From NCBI RefSeq assembly GCF_008329705.1, contig NZ_VTSX01000002.1, positions 171,801-235,800 on the forward strand: a stretch of 64,000 bases of DNA, written 5' to 3'. Each line of letters begins with the position of its first letter. The first letter of the stretch is position 1. The notes under the pieces are model-generated. The model was given only the letters and a program-made list of their open reading frames with translations, did no database searches and was not told where the DNA came from. Made by a program: the position numbers and the translations under genes. Source of the DNA: Chryseobacterium sp. SN22. Its GTDB lineage: Bacteria > Bacteroidota > Bacteroidia > Flavobacteriales > Weeksellaceae. Positions 43,115 to 53,550 of the stretch are shown here, in pieces.

Positions 43115-44392
43115 TTATTCTTCTGATAACTGATGAGCCTGCGAACCGATAAACGGAATTTTCGGAGCGAGGAAATAGCCGGTTAAACTCGCAAAAAGAA
43201 TTGGCACGAAATAGGTGAACCCCGTTAAGGTCCCGAGAATAATCGTTGTGCTCATCGGCGTCCTGGTAACACAGGCATTGATGGCGGCCATACAGCTTAC
43301 AATGGCCAGCGTCGTATCTACCGTTGGAAACAGCTGATGGATAATCAGCCCTAAGGTTGTTCCTACAAAGAACAGCGGAATGATGAAACCGCCTCTCCAT
43401 CCTGAAGTTACCGTAACAGCTATCGCAATAATTTTAAAGATCAGGACAATAATCAGAAAATTCAGCGCATAATCCCCGTTGATCAGCTGGTTGATTTCAT
43501 TGTGTCCGAAATACCGGGTAATGGGAAAGTAAAAAGCAATAATGCCCAAAACAATGCCGCCTGTTAAGGTTTTGATGTAAATCGGGAACTTTCTGTATTC
43601 AAAAATTTTCTTGAAAAATTTAACCACAAAAATAAAGATCCATCCGAATAAAGTTCCTGTGATGCCGAATAAGGAAGCATATAAGAAATCATACACGCCG
43701 GTATAGTGGTAGGCTTTCAGATCCCACGTGGCACCGATTCCCAGATGGATAATCAGTGCAAACATCAGGTAACTGAAACAGCTTGCTACCAACGCCGGGA
43801 TAATGGCTTTGTAATATTCCACTGCGTGCTTGTGGTGCAGGATTTCCAGCGAGAAAAGGCTTCCTCCGAGCGGTGCACCGAATAATGCGGTAAATCCGGA
43901 AGCCATTCCGGCAATGCTCAGAGAACGCAGCTCCTCCCCTTTCAACCTGAAAATTTTCCCCAGCCAGGTTCCTGTAGAGCCGGTGACCTGTACCAAAGGC
44001 GCTTCCGGCCCCAGACTTCCGCCGGATGCCACGCAGAAAAGCGACGACAAGATCATGGAAGGGTTATTTTTTGGCTCCAGCTTTCCTTTATTGAACCGGA
44101 TATTGTTAACGATCAGGTGAATCTCTCCCGGATCTCCGATAAAATGGATGACCAGCCCGGCCAGCAGTCCGCTGATCGCCATGACGGGAATCACCATCCA
44201 TCCCTGGAACTCCGCTAAAAATTCAGTAAAGTGCTCGAGAACAATCCAGTAACCACCGGCAATGATTCCGCCAACAAGCCCTGTGACGGCCCACATAAAA
44301 AAAGTACGGCTGAATACGAACGGGTTAAACCGGATTGGCTGATCCAGCAAATTTAAAGTTCTGATAATCCGCCGTCTTCTGTTGATCTTCAT
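43115..44392 (-). CDS. CLC-type chloride channel/transporter
   Basis: 425 aa with about ten hydrophobic segments. CLC landmarks: ASGGSLGPEAPLVQVTGSTG (helix N-terminus lining the pore, residues about 122-141), FGAPLGGSLFSLEILHH and the second filter TVTSGWRGGFIIPLFFVGTT. In typical CLC antiporters the first motif is GREGP with a gating Glu; here it reads GSLGP, so the gating position is Leu, although a Glu follows the Pro. No CBS domains. It may work as a channel or an uncoupled transporter (inference). Confidence 0.9.
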   Translation of the reverse strand: MKINRRRRIIRTLNLLDQPIRFNPFVFSRTFFMWAVTGLVGGIIAGGYWIVLEHFTEFLAEFQGWMVIPVMAISGLLAGLVIHFIGDPGEIHLIVNNIRFNKGKLEPKNNPSMILSSLFCVASGGSLGPEAPLVQVTGSTGTWLGKIFRLKGEELRSLSIAGMASGFTALFGAPLGGSLFSLEILHHKHAVEYYKAIIPALVASCFSYLMFALIIHLGIGATWDLKAYHYTGVYDFLYASLFGITGTLFGWIFIFVVKFFKKIFEYRKFPIYIKTLTGGIVLGIIAFYFPITRYFGHNEINQLINGDYALNFLIIVLIFKIIAIAVTVTSGWRGGFIIPLFFVGTTLGLIIHQLFPTVDTTLAIVSCMAAINACVTRTPMSTTIILGTLTGFTYFVPILFASLTGYFLAPKIPFIGSQAHQLSEE

Positions 44393-44564
44393 TTTAATTT
44401 AATTTTTAAAATTACAGTCATCATTTGTTTCTAATGGGTACCTCATTATAAAAGTTACAAAAACTTTTACATATGAAAACATGAGATTTAGCCTCCTGCT
44501 TTGTGTATATTTTAGAGCACAGAAGAAGAAAATCAAAGATTTCATAGATTGTACAATTGCTCCG

Positions 44565-44588
44565 GTGGCTGAGCGGAGCCGAAGCCAC
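44565..44588. repeat. REP-like palindrome
   Basis: On the minus strand GTGGCTTCGGCTCCGCTCAG followed by CCAC, with arms GTGGCT/AGCCAC and an inner CGG/CCG. It sits in a 248-bp gap between the CLC gene and DUF423 gene. From memory, this string occurs as an intergenic repeat in many Flavobacteriia genomes. Confidence 0.55.
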
Positions 44589-44640
44589 ACTATCATCCGT
44601 GAAAATCGGTGCGAAATTAATCTACCCGCTCCAATGCTAA

Positions 44641-45027
44641 CTAAATTCTGTTTTTGGCAAAGTAAAAGATCAGCATCAGCCAGCTTACGATCATCAGCAA
44701 TCCTCCAAGCGGAGTAACCGGTCCTAAAAACTTCAGGTTCATTCCCAGGTAATCCTGCATGCTCAGGGCATAGATGCTGAATGAAAACAGCATGGTTCCT
44801 GCAATCATCAGGATGGAAATCCATTTTTGGGAAGAGGTATCAAATTTTAAAATGTAGCCGACAATCAGTAAGAAAAAGGCAGCATACATCTGATATCTCA
44901 CACCCGTTTCAAAGCTTTCCAGCCTTTCTACCGATAACATTTTCTTTAAAGCGTGCGCGCCGAATGCACCCAGAATTACGGAAAGCATTCCGTAAGCGGC
45001 ACCAAAAATCAAGGTAATTGTTTTCAT
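44641..45027 (-). CDS. DUF423 family small membrane protein
   Basis: 128 aa, four transmembrane helices. The family signature at the N-terminus, AAYGMLSVILGAFGAHALKK, and LGPVTPLGGLLMIVSWLMLI at the C-terminus are clear. The family has unknown function in the inner membrane. Its ATG is separated by one base from the stop of the chimeric gene at 45029-46174 and the two must be coupled. The first 87 nt are present a second time as the start of that gene. The gene appears intact. Confidence 0.92.
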   Translation of the reverse strand: MKTITLIFGAAYGMLSVILGAFGAHALKKMLSVERLESFETGVRYQMYAAFFLLIVGYILKFDTSSQKWISILMIAGTMLFSFSIYALSMQDYLGMNLKFLGPVTPLGGLLMIVSWLMLIFYFAKNRI

Positions 45028-45028
45028 A

Positions 45029-46174
45029 TTATAATTCTTCTAATTCCAGTTTTAAATTTTTTCCTGTCTTCTCATCCTGCCAGGTTCCTGTAATCTTATT
45101 CCCATGAAGATCTGCTTCTATCAGAGCAGTCACTATCCATTGCCCGGCTTCTTTGCTGTATTCACCGCTTTCTACAAGTGAAATATGACTGCCTTTTATT
45201 TTCCCGTGCCATTCAATCAGTTGTTTGTTTTTATCATACCAGTATTTTGCTGAAAAAGAACCATCTGTATTGATATTCCCTATGACAACGGTCACCGGAT
45301 ATTTTCCGTCAATTTTTCCGTGATACATTTTATTGCTGAAGCCCGTCTGATTTACCTGCTGAGCACCGGACAATAAATTTTCTGCATAAGGGCTCCAGTA
45401 TTTTTCCAGTTCTTTATAGCTAAAATCAACTTCATGGGTATCCAGGTCGTCCAGTGCTCTCATGGCATGATTGGAACATCGTTCGGCAATGAATTTTATT
45501 TTATCCTTTGTAAAATAGTATTGAATGCTTCCCAAGGTATAATCCGTAAAACATTCCTCATACATGGCAATCTGATCCTGCATCTCTCCGGAAGCGTTTT
45601 TCTGCGATTTTAAATCCGTGAGAAAATCATCAATTTCCTTCCGCACCTTCTTGCGGATGATCCCTTCGATGGTTTTAACAGCATTTGGCTGGAAAAGATC
45701 TTTGGCATTGATCAGGTTTCCGGTCCGGAGATCAAAATTTTTCCACGTTTTGAAGTCTTCGGGATAAGCTCCTGAAGCTTCACCGTTCAAAACAATACTT
45801 AAAATATTTTCAGGCGCCGGCAACTTCTCCCAGCTGTAAAAATACACATAGTTGGAATAAGAAGTTTTACCTGAAGATACCAGTGCAGACGGTTCTCCCT
45901 CCGCGCCAGGAATGTATTCCAGCTGATTCACCTGCAGATAAGTATTGATCTTGTCCGCAATTTTTGAATCATGCGGGTAAGATACTACCGGAAAAACAAA
46001 ATTTTCTGTTTTCGGCAGCAGATCGGTAATCGTTATATTGTTCTGCTGGCCGAAGCTCAGTCCGGAAATCAGTAAAAACAATAGAATTTTCTTTAAAGCA
46101 TGCGAGCCGAATGCCTCCGAAATTACGGACAGTATCCCGTAATTAGCACTGAAGATTAAAATAATGGCTTTCAT
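45029..46174 (-). CDS. chimeric protein: DUF423 N-terminus fused to a DUF3298-like exported protein
   Basis: 381 aa. Residues 1-29 copy the start of the adjacent DUF423 protein (21 of 30 residues identical, AFGSHALKK against AFGAHALKK), and the 87 nt at 46088-46174 align without gaps to 44941-45027 (67 of 87 identical). From residue 28 a normal signal peptide follows (KKILLFLLISGLSFGQQN). The body has a DUF3298/DUF4163-like beginning (VFPVVSYPHDSKIADKINTY) and a repetitive beta C-terminus (GKIDGKYPVTVVIGNINTDG; GNKITGTWQDEKTGKNLKLE). The original start was probably an ATG at the KKILL position, lost in the joining. Start ATG 46174 follows directly on the previous stop. Confidence 0.8.
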   Translation of the reverse strand: MKAIILIFSANYGILSVISEAFGSHALKKILLFLLISGLSFGQQNNITITDLLPKTENFVFPVVSYPHDSKIADKINTYLQVNQLEYIPGAEGEPSALVSSGKTSYSNYVYFYSWEKLPAPENILSIVLNGEASGAYPEDFKTWKNFDLRTGNLINAKDLFQPNAVKTIEGIIRKKVRKEIDDFLTDLKSQKNASGEMQDQIAMYEECFTDYTLGSIQYYFTKDKIKFIAERCSNHAMRALDDLDTHEVDFSYKELEKYWSPYAENLLSGAQQVNQTGFSNKMYHGKIDGKYPVTVVIGNINTDGSFSAKYWYDKNKQLIEWHGKIKGSHISLVESGEYSKEAGQWIVTALIEADLHGNKITGTWQDEKTGKNLKLELEEL

Positions 46175-46849
46175 TTAATCAAAATTAATTGCTATTGGTA
46201 ATCGATATGATTTTAGCATATAATATCCGTTAGATTCGCTGGGCGTGAGCTTTTTGCCTAAAGAATATACTGTGATTATTGCGACATAATTGAATTCTTC
46301 ATTAGAACCTGTAGCAGTAATATTTTTTAATGATCCATCTGAATCTACAATTATACGAAGATCCGTTTCTACCGTTTTGTTAAGATCAAAATAGTCACTA
46401 CGGAAGTTGTTAATAAAAGCTTTTCTTAATTCGTCGGTTTCCTTATTGGGCATCCGGCCAAAATCAGGAATTTCTTTATACGGCTCTTTTGAAATTGTAC
46501 CTGAAGAATCAGATATTTTTTTCTTTCCTATAAGAGGATTTTCAGTTTCAATTTTTTTAATAAGAATTTTAAGCTCTTTAATTTTTTGCGCTTGCAATTT
46601 TTCCGCTTCCGGTAAGTAAAAATCGTAATCCTTTTGGTATTCTTTATTTAAAGCTTGTTTCTCTTTATCAGTAGTCGCTTTTAAAAATTTTGGCTCATAT
46701 TTATTTTTGAGTTTATCATTAATAACAGTAATTTCCCTCATGTAATTTTCATAAATTCTATTAAGACTTTCTGTTATAGCCTTTTTACTCATTTGAGCAT
46801 TTAAATTAATACTAAAAATGACAATTAAAACAATTAAATATTTTTTCAT
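46175..46849 (-). CDS. secreted protein with TonB-C-like domain
   Basis: 224 aa with signal peptide MKKYLIVLIVIFSINLNAQ. Residues 25-115 are Lys/Glu-rich helix (LKNKYEPKFLKATTDKEKQA) and the last 70 residues (VETDLRIIVDSDGSLKNITA; ESNGYYMLKSYRLPIAINF) look like a TonB C-terminal domain without the transmembrane and Pro-rich parts. The gene is visibly more AT-rich than its neighbours. It lies 2 bp after the HMG-CoA reductase stop and touches the next start, so the four genes 48180-44641 form one operon. Function unknown. Confidence 0.75.
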   Translation of the reverse strand: MKKYLIVLIVIFSINLNAQMSKKAITESLNRIYENYMREITVINDKLKNKYEPKFLKATTDKEKQALNKEYQKDYDFYLPEAEKLQAQKIKELKILIKKIETENPLIGKKKISDSSGTISKEPYKEIPDFGRMPNKETDELRKAFINNFRSDYFDLNKTVETDLRIIVDSDGSLKNITATGSNEEFNYVAIITVYSLGKKLTPSESNGYYMLKSYRLPIAINFD

Positions 46850-46851
46850 AA

Positions 46852-48180
46852 TTACTTATTCCTCAATCTATTAAACTCATGGATCACCTCATGATGGCTC
46901 ACCGTTTTATCTTTGAAATAGGTTACAAAATGCTGTTTTTCCTCTTCAGTAGCACCCATTTGGTTTAAGATATTCAGCAAATGCATTTTCATGTGTCCTT
47001 TCTGGATTCCGGTGGTGACCAGAGAACGCAATGCCCCGAAATTCTGGGCCAGCCCCGAAACGGCCAGAATGCTCATCAGCTCCTGCGCAGAAGGTTTTCC
47101 TAAAAGGGCGAGCGAGAATTTAACCAAGGGATGAAGATTCGTTAAGCCTCCCACAACCCCCACGGAAATCGGAAGGTCGATCCAGAATCTGAAAATCCCG
47201 TTATCGGTGGTACAGTGGGTTAAAGAAGAATATTTCCCGTTTCTGGCAGCATAAGCATGTGCACAGGCTTCGGTAGCCCTGAAGTCGTTCCCGGTAGCGA
47301 TCACCACGGCATCCACTCCGTTCATGATTCCCTTGTTGTGGGTCGTTGCACGGAAAGGCTCTATTTCAGCAATGGTCACCGCCTGCTTGAATTTCCGGGC
47401 AAATTCTTCATTGGAAATTCCGCTGTCGTCTTTAAGATCCTCAATTTTACAGGAAACCTCAGCCCTTACCAGGCAATCCGGTGTAAAGTTGGAAAGAATA
47501 TTCATCACGATCTGTAAAGAATGCTTTTCCTCCTGGCTGAAATCTTCACTTACGGCCACTTCCTGCTTTAGGGTTTTACCAAATTGTTCCAGACATGAAT
47601 TGATAAAGTTGGCCCCCATGGAATCCACCGTATCGAAACTTGCTTTCAACTGGTAATAATTTGGCATTTCAGCTGTTTTATCGACCAGTTTAATATCTAA
47701 AATTCCGCCGCCGCGTTTTCTCATATTGGCGGTAATGTCTTCCGTGGCTTCAAGTAATTTTTTCTTTAGATTAAAATTAAAGAAATGAAGCAGTTTATGG
47801 GATTCAACATTGAAAATAAAATGGGTATGCCCCAGCTTTTCATTGTTGATGATGGTGGTTTTGAAACCGCCTTTATCCAGCCAGAATTTAGCTGCCTTTG
47901 AAGCCGCAGCCACCACCGAACTTTCTTCTACCGCCATCGGAAGGGCAAATAATTTCCCGTCGATCAGGAAATTCGGAGCAATACCGTACGGCATGTAGAA
48001 ATTGGAAATCGTATTTTCGGAAAACTCGTCGTGGAGCTTCTGCAGATCGGGGTTATCATTCCAATACTGCTGTAATATATTCTGGTATTCTTCTTTTCCT
48101 TCAAGATATTCGTTAACAAGCCAATCGATTTTTCCTTCTTTTGTTAATTTGGAAAAACCTTCAACGGGTGTATGGTTCAT
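46852..48180 (-). CDS. mvaA: hydroxymethylglutaryl-CoA reductase, class II
   Basis: 442 aa. It interconverts HMG-CoA and mevalonate, the committed step of the mevalonate pathway to isoprenoids used by many Flavobacteriia. Class II motifs: LPMAVEESSVVAAASKAAKF (catalytic Glu), RATTHNKGIMNGVDAVVIAT (Lys and nucleotide-binding region), WIDLPISVGVVGGLTNLHPL, and the C-terminal LHPL/HHEVIHEFNRL region with the catalytic His. Cytosolic. It is the first gene of the minus-strand operon. Whether the in vivo direction is synthesis cannot be shown from one gene, although mevalonate use is expected. Confidence 0.95.
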   Translation of the reverse strand: MNHTPVEGFSKLTKEGKIDWLVNEYLEGKEEYQNILQQYWNDNPDLQKLHDEFSENTISNFYMPYGIAPNFLIDGKLFALPMAVEESSVVAAASKAAKFWLDKGGFKTTIINNEKLGHTHFIFNVESHKLLHFFNFNLKKKLLEATEDITANMRKRGGGILDIKLVDKTAEMPNYYQLKASFDTVDSMGANFINSCLEQFGKTLKQEVAVSEDFSQEEKHSLQIVMNILSNFTPDCLVRAEVSCKIEDLKDDSGISNEEFARKFKQAVTIAEIEPFRATTHNKGIMNGVDAVVIATGNDFRATEACAHAYAARNGKYSSLTHCTTDNGIFRFWIDLPISVGVVGGLTNLHPLVKFSLALLGKPSAQELMSILAVSGLAQNFGALRSLVTTGIQKGHMKMHLLNILNQMGATEEEKQHFVTYFKDKTVSHHEVIHEFNRLRNK

Positions 48181-48328
48181 AAGTGATGTGTTTATTTCTC
48201 TGTATCAGTGGTTAAATCAGATCCTGCTGATTTGTGTATTATTTGATGAGCGTAAATATACTAATTTTGTCACTTTAAACTGTTGATAACATCAATGAAA
48301 AAAGATTGATTTTTATCAATTTTGGAAC

Positions 48329-48336
48329 TATCTTTG
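48329..48336 (+). promoter_or_regulatory. -7 promoter box for the radical-SAM gene
   Basis: TATCTTTG, exact consensus, with TTG at 48306-48308 as a -33 element (20-nt spacer). Leader of about 40 nt. Confidence 0.55.
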
Positions 48337-48378
48337 GGAAGTAAATAAGATCTAAAATAATTATTTTCAATACGATAT

Positions 48379-49638
48379 ATGAATTTTGACCGCCTGAAAG
48401 AAAAGCTTGAAATACTGGCCGATGCCGCCAAGTATGATGTGTCGTGCTCATCCAGCGGAGGATCACGGAAAAATAAAAAAGGCGCTTTGGGAGACAGCTC
48501 CGCAAGCGGAATCTGCCACACATATACCGAAGACGGGCGATGCGTTTCCCTTCTTAAAATTCTTCTCACCAACCACTGCATTTACGACTGTGCTTACTGC
48601 GTTTCCCGAAGCTCGAATGATATTAAAAGAGCCGCTTTCACCGTAGAGGAAGTCGTAGACTTAACCATCAATTTTTACCGCAGAAACTATATTGAAGGCT
48701 TGTTTTTAAGCTCAGGGATTTTTAAAAACGCGGACACCACCATGGAACGTCTGGTGCGCGTAGCCAGAAAGCTGCGTCTGGAAGAAAATTTCAACGGGTA
48801 CATCCATTTGAAATCGATTCCCGGGGCGAGCGATGAACTGATGCAGGAAGCCGCTTTGTACGCCGACCGGTTGTCCATCAATCTTGAAATCCCTACGGAA
48901 AGCGGATTGAAACTGCTGGCTCCTGAAAAAAACCGGCAGGATATGCTGAATCCGATGAAATACATCCAGAACGGAATTGCCCAGTATAAAGACGAAAAGA
49001 AACTTTTCAGGAAAACGCCTAAGTTTGCGCCAGCCGGCCAGTCTACTCAGATGATCGTGGGCGCTACGAATGAAAACGACTTGCAGATCATTAAAGTGGC
49101 CGATCATTTCTATAAAAATTTCAACCTGAAAAGGGTATATTACTCCGGCTATGTTCCGGTATTGGAAGACAAGCGGCTGCCCTCCTTAACGACGGAAGTT
49201 CCCATGCTTCGCGAGAACCGTCTGTACCAGTCGGATTGGCTGATGCGGTTTTACGGTTTCAAGGCTGAAGAAATCCTGGATCCGAATATGCCGTTTCTCG
49301 ATCTGGAAGTAGATCCAAAGCTGAGCTGGGCTTTGCGGCACCTTGAGCAGTTCCCGGTGAATTTACAGACCGCAGATTATCAGATGATCCTTAGAATTCC
49401 CGGAATCGGCGTAAAAACGGCAAAGAAAATTGTAAGTGCAAGGCGTTTTCAGGTCTTGAATATCGACCATCTTAAAAAACTTGGGGCTGCCGTCAACCGG
49501 GCTAAGTATTTCATTGATTTTAATGCAGGCAATGCATTCCTGAAATATTTAACCGATAATAACTTAAAGAAACTGCTGATCGGCGGAAGTTCTTCCAAGT
49601 TTCACAACCAGTTTTCCCAGCAGCTGACTTTGTTTTAA
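48379..49638 (+). CDS. putative DNA modification/repair radical SAM protein (TIGR03916 type)
   Basis: 419 aa. The [4Fe-4S] cluster motif is CIYDCAYC (Cys67, Cys71, Cys74; CxxxCxxC), within LTNHCIYDCAYCVSRSS. Residues 85-290 are the radical SAM barrel (EGLFLSSGIFKNADTTMERL; LSINLEIPTESGLKLLAPEK). Near residue 340 lies a helix-hairpin-helix (ILRIPGIGVKTAKKIVSARR), a DNA-binding element. The family is paired in many bacteria with a TIGR03915 protein, often fused to a uracil-DNA glycosylase-like domain, which is why a DNA repair role is suspected. The partner follows at 49814. Substrate base unknown. Confidence 0.92.
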   Translation: MNFDRLKEKLEILADAAKYDVSCSSSGGSRKNKKGALGDSSASGICHTYTEDGRCVSLLKILLTNHCIYDCAYCVSRSSNDIKRAAFTVEEVVDLTINFYRRNYIEGLFLSSGIFKNADTTMERLVRVARKLRLEENFNGYIHLKSIPGASDELMQEAALYADRLSINLEIPTESGLKLLAPEKNRQDMLNPMKYIQNGIAQYKDEKKLFRKTPKFAPAGQSTQMIVGATNENDLQIIKVADHFYKNFNLKRVYYSGYVPVLEDKRLPSLTTEVPMLRENRLYQSDWLMRFYGFKAEEILDPNMPFLDLEVDPKLSWALRHLEQFPVNLQTADYQMILRIPGIGVKTAKKIVSARRFQVLNIDHLKKLGAAVNRAKYFIDFNAGNAFLKYLTDNNLKKLLIGGSSSKFHNQFSQQLTLF

Positions 49639-49664
49639 TAAATTTAATTTAGCAATTAATACCT

Positions 49665-49772
49665 TAATTTGTCATTCCGCAGGAATCCAGGCTTACAATC
49701 TTTTCATTAGTTTTCTGATACTATGTTAAGATCTTATGGAAATCGAAGATTCTACCTAGTCAATGACAATTA
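49665..49772. repeat. MITE-like repeat with terminal inverted repeats
   Basis: A 108-bp segment begins TAATTTGTCATT (49665-49676) and ends AATGACAATTA (49762-49772), inverted repeats differing by one base. Inner parts are also partly inverted (GGAATC and GATTCT). It lies inside the otherwise short spacer of the repair gene pair. The starting string GTCATTCCGCAGGAATC is known to me as a common dispersed intergenic sequence in Flavobacteriia. Confidence 0.55.
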
Positions 49773-49813
49773 GAACATTTAAAAAATCATTTTTCGAATT
49801 GTTACATTCATCT

Positions 49814-50572
49814 ATGACCACCCTACTCTACGACGGCAGTTTTGACGGACTTTTAACAGCAATATTCGAAGTTTTCGAGTATAAATACAAAGACGTGGAA
49901 ATGGCAAGCCGGGAAAGGTTTCATCAGGAAAATATCTTTGCAGAGATCCACGAGGTCATTACGCAGACCGAAAAATCGGAAAGGGTATTACATAAGCTGG
50001 AATCGAGTCTCGGAAAACAGGGAATTAATGAGTTGTTGAAAGTGTATCTTTCGGAAGATCCGGAAATGGAACAGCTGATTTTATCGGCCATCAGGCAATC
50101 CATAAAGCATCCGGACGAAAATATCCTTCAGAATTATGCCGATGATGCTATTTTAAAAATTTCCAAAATCTGCAAATCGGTAAACCGGGAAAGGCACCGG
50201 ATGACAGCTTTTGTCCGTTTTGAAAAAATGCAGGACGGCGTTTTCTTTGCTAAGGTTGATCCTGATTTCAATGTACTTCCGCTGATCCGGAAACATTTTA
50301 AGGACCGCTACCAGGATCAGAAATGGATGATCTATGACCTGCGGAGACATTACGGGATTCTGTACGACCTGGAAACCTGCGATTTTTTTTATCCTGATGA
50401 AAGAATAGACCTCAACCAGTACCATCAGAAGTTCCATGATGAAGAAAAGAGATACCAGGCCCTTTGGCAGCGGTATTTTACAAAAACCAATATTGTGGAA
50501 AGGAAAAACCTGAAACTGCATATCCAGCATGTACCGAGGAGATACTGGAAATACTTAACGGAAAAATGGTAA
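49814..50572 (+). CDS. TIGR03915-type putative DNA repair protein
   Basis: 252 aa from ATG 49814 (MTTLLYDGSFDGLLTAIFEV), the usual family start. The frame upstream to 49763 begins inside the repeat at 49665-49772. Family features: YDGSFDGLLTAIFEVFEYKY at the start, KSVNRERHRMTAFVRFEKMQ in the middle and DLRRHYGILYDLETCDFFYP. It lacks the C-terminal uracil-DNA glycosylase domain that some relatives carry. It is the conserved partner of the radical-SAM protein upstream and may supply substrate or DNA recognition (inference). Confidence 0.9.
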   Translation: MTTLLYDGSFDGLLTAIFEVFEYKYKDVEMASRERFHQENIFAEIHEVITQTEKSERVLHKLESSLGKQGINELLKVYLSEDPEMEQLILSAIRQSIKHPDENILQNYADDAILKISKICKSVNRERHRMTAFVRFEKMQDGVFFAKVDPDFNVLPLIRKHFKDRYQDQKWMIYDLRRHYGILYDLETCDFFYPDERIDLNQYHQKFHDEEKRYQALWQRYFTKTNIVERKNLKLHIQHVPRRYWKYLTEKW

Positions 50573-50730
50573 GGTTTCTATTTATTCCTGAATATTGAAA
50601 ATTTTATACCTGTTCTGTTAATACCACAAAAGCCTGCAGTATTTTTTTAAAATCACAAATTTTAGAAGTTTTTAATTCTTTATATTCAAATCTCTTATTA
50701 AGTTACTGCCATTATCTGAACTTGTTTTTG

Positions 50731-50738
50731 TAAATTTG
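50731..50738 (+). promoter_or_regulatory. -7 promoter box deciding the pfkA start
   Basis: TAAATTTG, exact consensus; it overlaps the GTG at 50738 that opens the frame, so ATG 50759 is the correct start. Confidence 0.6.
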
Positions 50739-50758
50739 TGTTCGAAATTTTTTACCAG

Positions 50759-52779
<2,021 letters not shown>

Positions 52780-52810
52780 TTGATAATAAGTAATCAGCAA
52801 TAAATAACAG

Positions 52811-52835
52811 GACCTTCCTTCGGGAAGGTCTTTTT
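52811..52835 (+). terminator. intrinsic terminator with UUCG loop
   Basis: 8-bp stem GACCTTCC (52811-52818), loop TTCG, GGAAGGTC (52823-52830), then TTTTT. It ends the pfkA-gapA unit. Confidence 0.92.
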
Positions 52836-52956
52836 ATTTCTTTTACAAAGGAAACAGATTAATAAAAATTTAACTTTTTTATCAACTAAAATTATTTATA
52901 TTCGTCCCGACTAAATACATAACCTGAACACTAACAATTTAAATATAGTTTCAACC

Positions 52957-53550
52957 ATGAAGAAAACAATCAGTATTTTTCTTTTTTTACTGGCTCTTAT
53001 AGGCTGCCAGAATGATATTCTTCAAGAAAAAGATGAATCATTGTCGTCACAAAACAATCTTTTATCTGCAAAAGCTTCAAATGAAAACAACAAACCGGAT
53101 GTCCACACCCAGATTGTACTGGAATAGTAACCGAATTCTATGTAAGTAACTCTTATTACAGCAGTAGCATTATAAGAAGCAATGCAGGCTTATCGCGACA
53201 GCATATGAGTAATGTAAAACGGCATATTGGAAGGATTCAGTATAATCGACAGACCGATGAATGCAACCAGAACTGATGAATGGAGCTGGCTTTCTCATGG
53301 ATTGATTGTTGACATTTTAGACACCGGAAGGAATAACGGCACAGCTGATCAGTCTGTCCATAGAAATGTTTTAAATACTGTTCTTGACGAGGTAAGTATA
53401 CAGAGTGGAAGTATTTATAATCTAGGCCCGGTATTCAGCAGGCTTACATCATCAGTAAATAGTGCAGCCGACTTAAAGAATCCTTTAATGTCTGCCTATC
53501 CTGCACAATCATCTAAAATTAGCACCCTTTTCCAAAATTATGGATACTAA
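52957..53550 (+). pseudogene. decayed lipoprotein gene with two frameshifts
   Basis: ATG 52957 starts a lipoprotein (MKKTISIFLFLLALIGCQ, lipobox Cys17) that stops at TAG 53125-53127. A shift of -1 near 53110-53112 would continue as DCTGIVTEFYVSNSYYSSSI in another frame to near 53265, and a +1 shift there returns to the first frame (DEWSWLSHGLIVDILDTGRN) up to TAA 53550. The second lesion lies between two GATGAATG copies 19 nt apart, so it is either a 19-nt duplication or one extra A. The restored product is about 190 aa, of unknown family. The two shifts cancel, but stop codons between them kill the frame. Confidence 0.7.

Noticed and set aside
45029..46174. Annotation of the whole protein as a DUF423 protein
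   Set aside because: Only the first 29 codons match DUF423; the rest is an unrelated exported protein.
53227..53550. Separate 107-aa gene
   Set aside because: Better explained as the last segment of the frameshifted lipoprotein gene 52957-53550; it has no start context or signal of its own.
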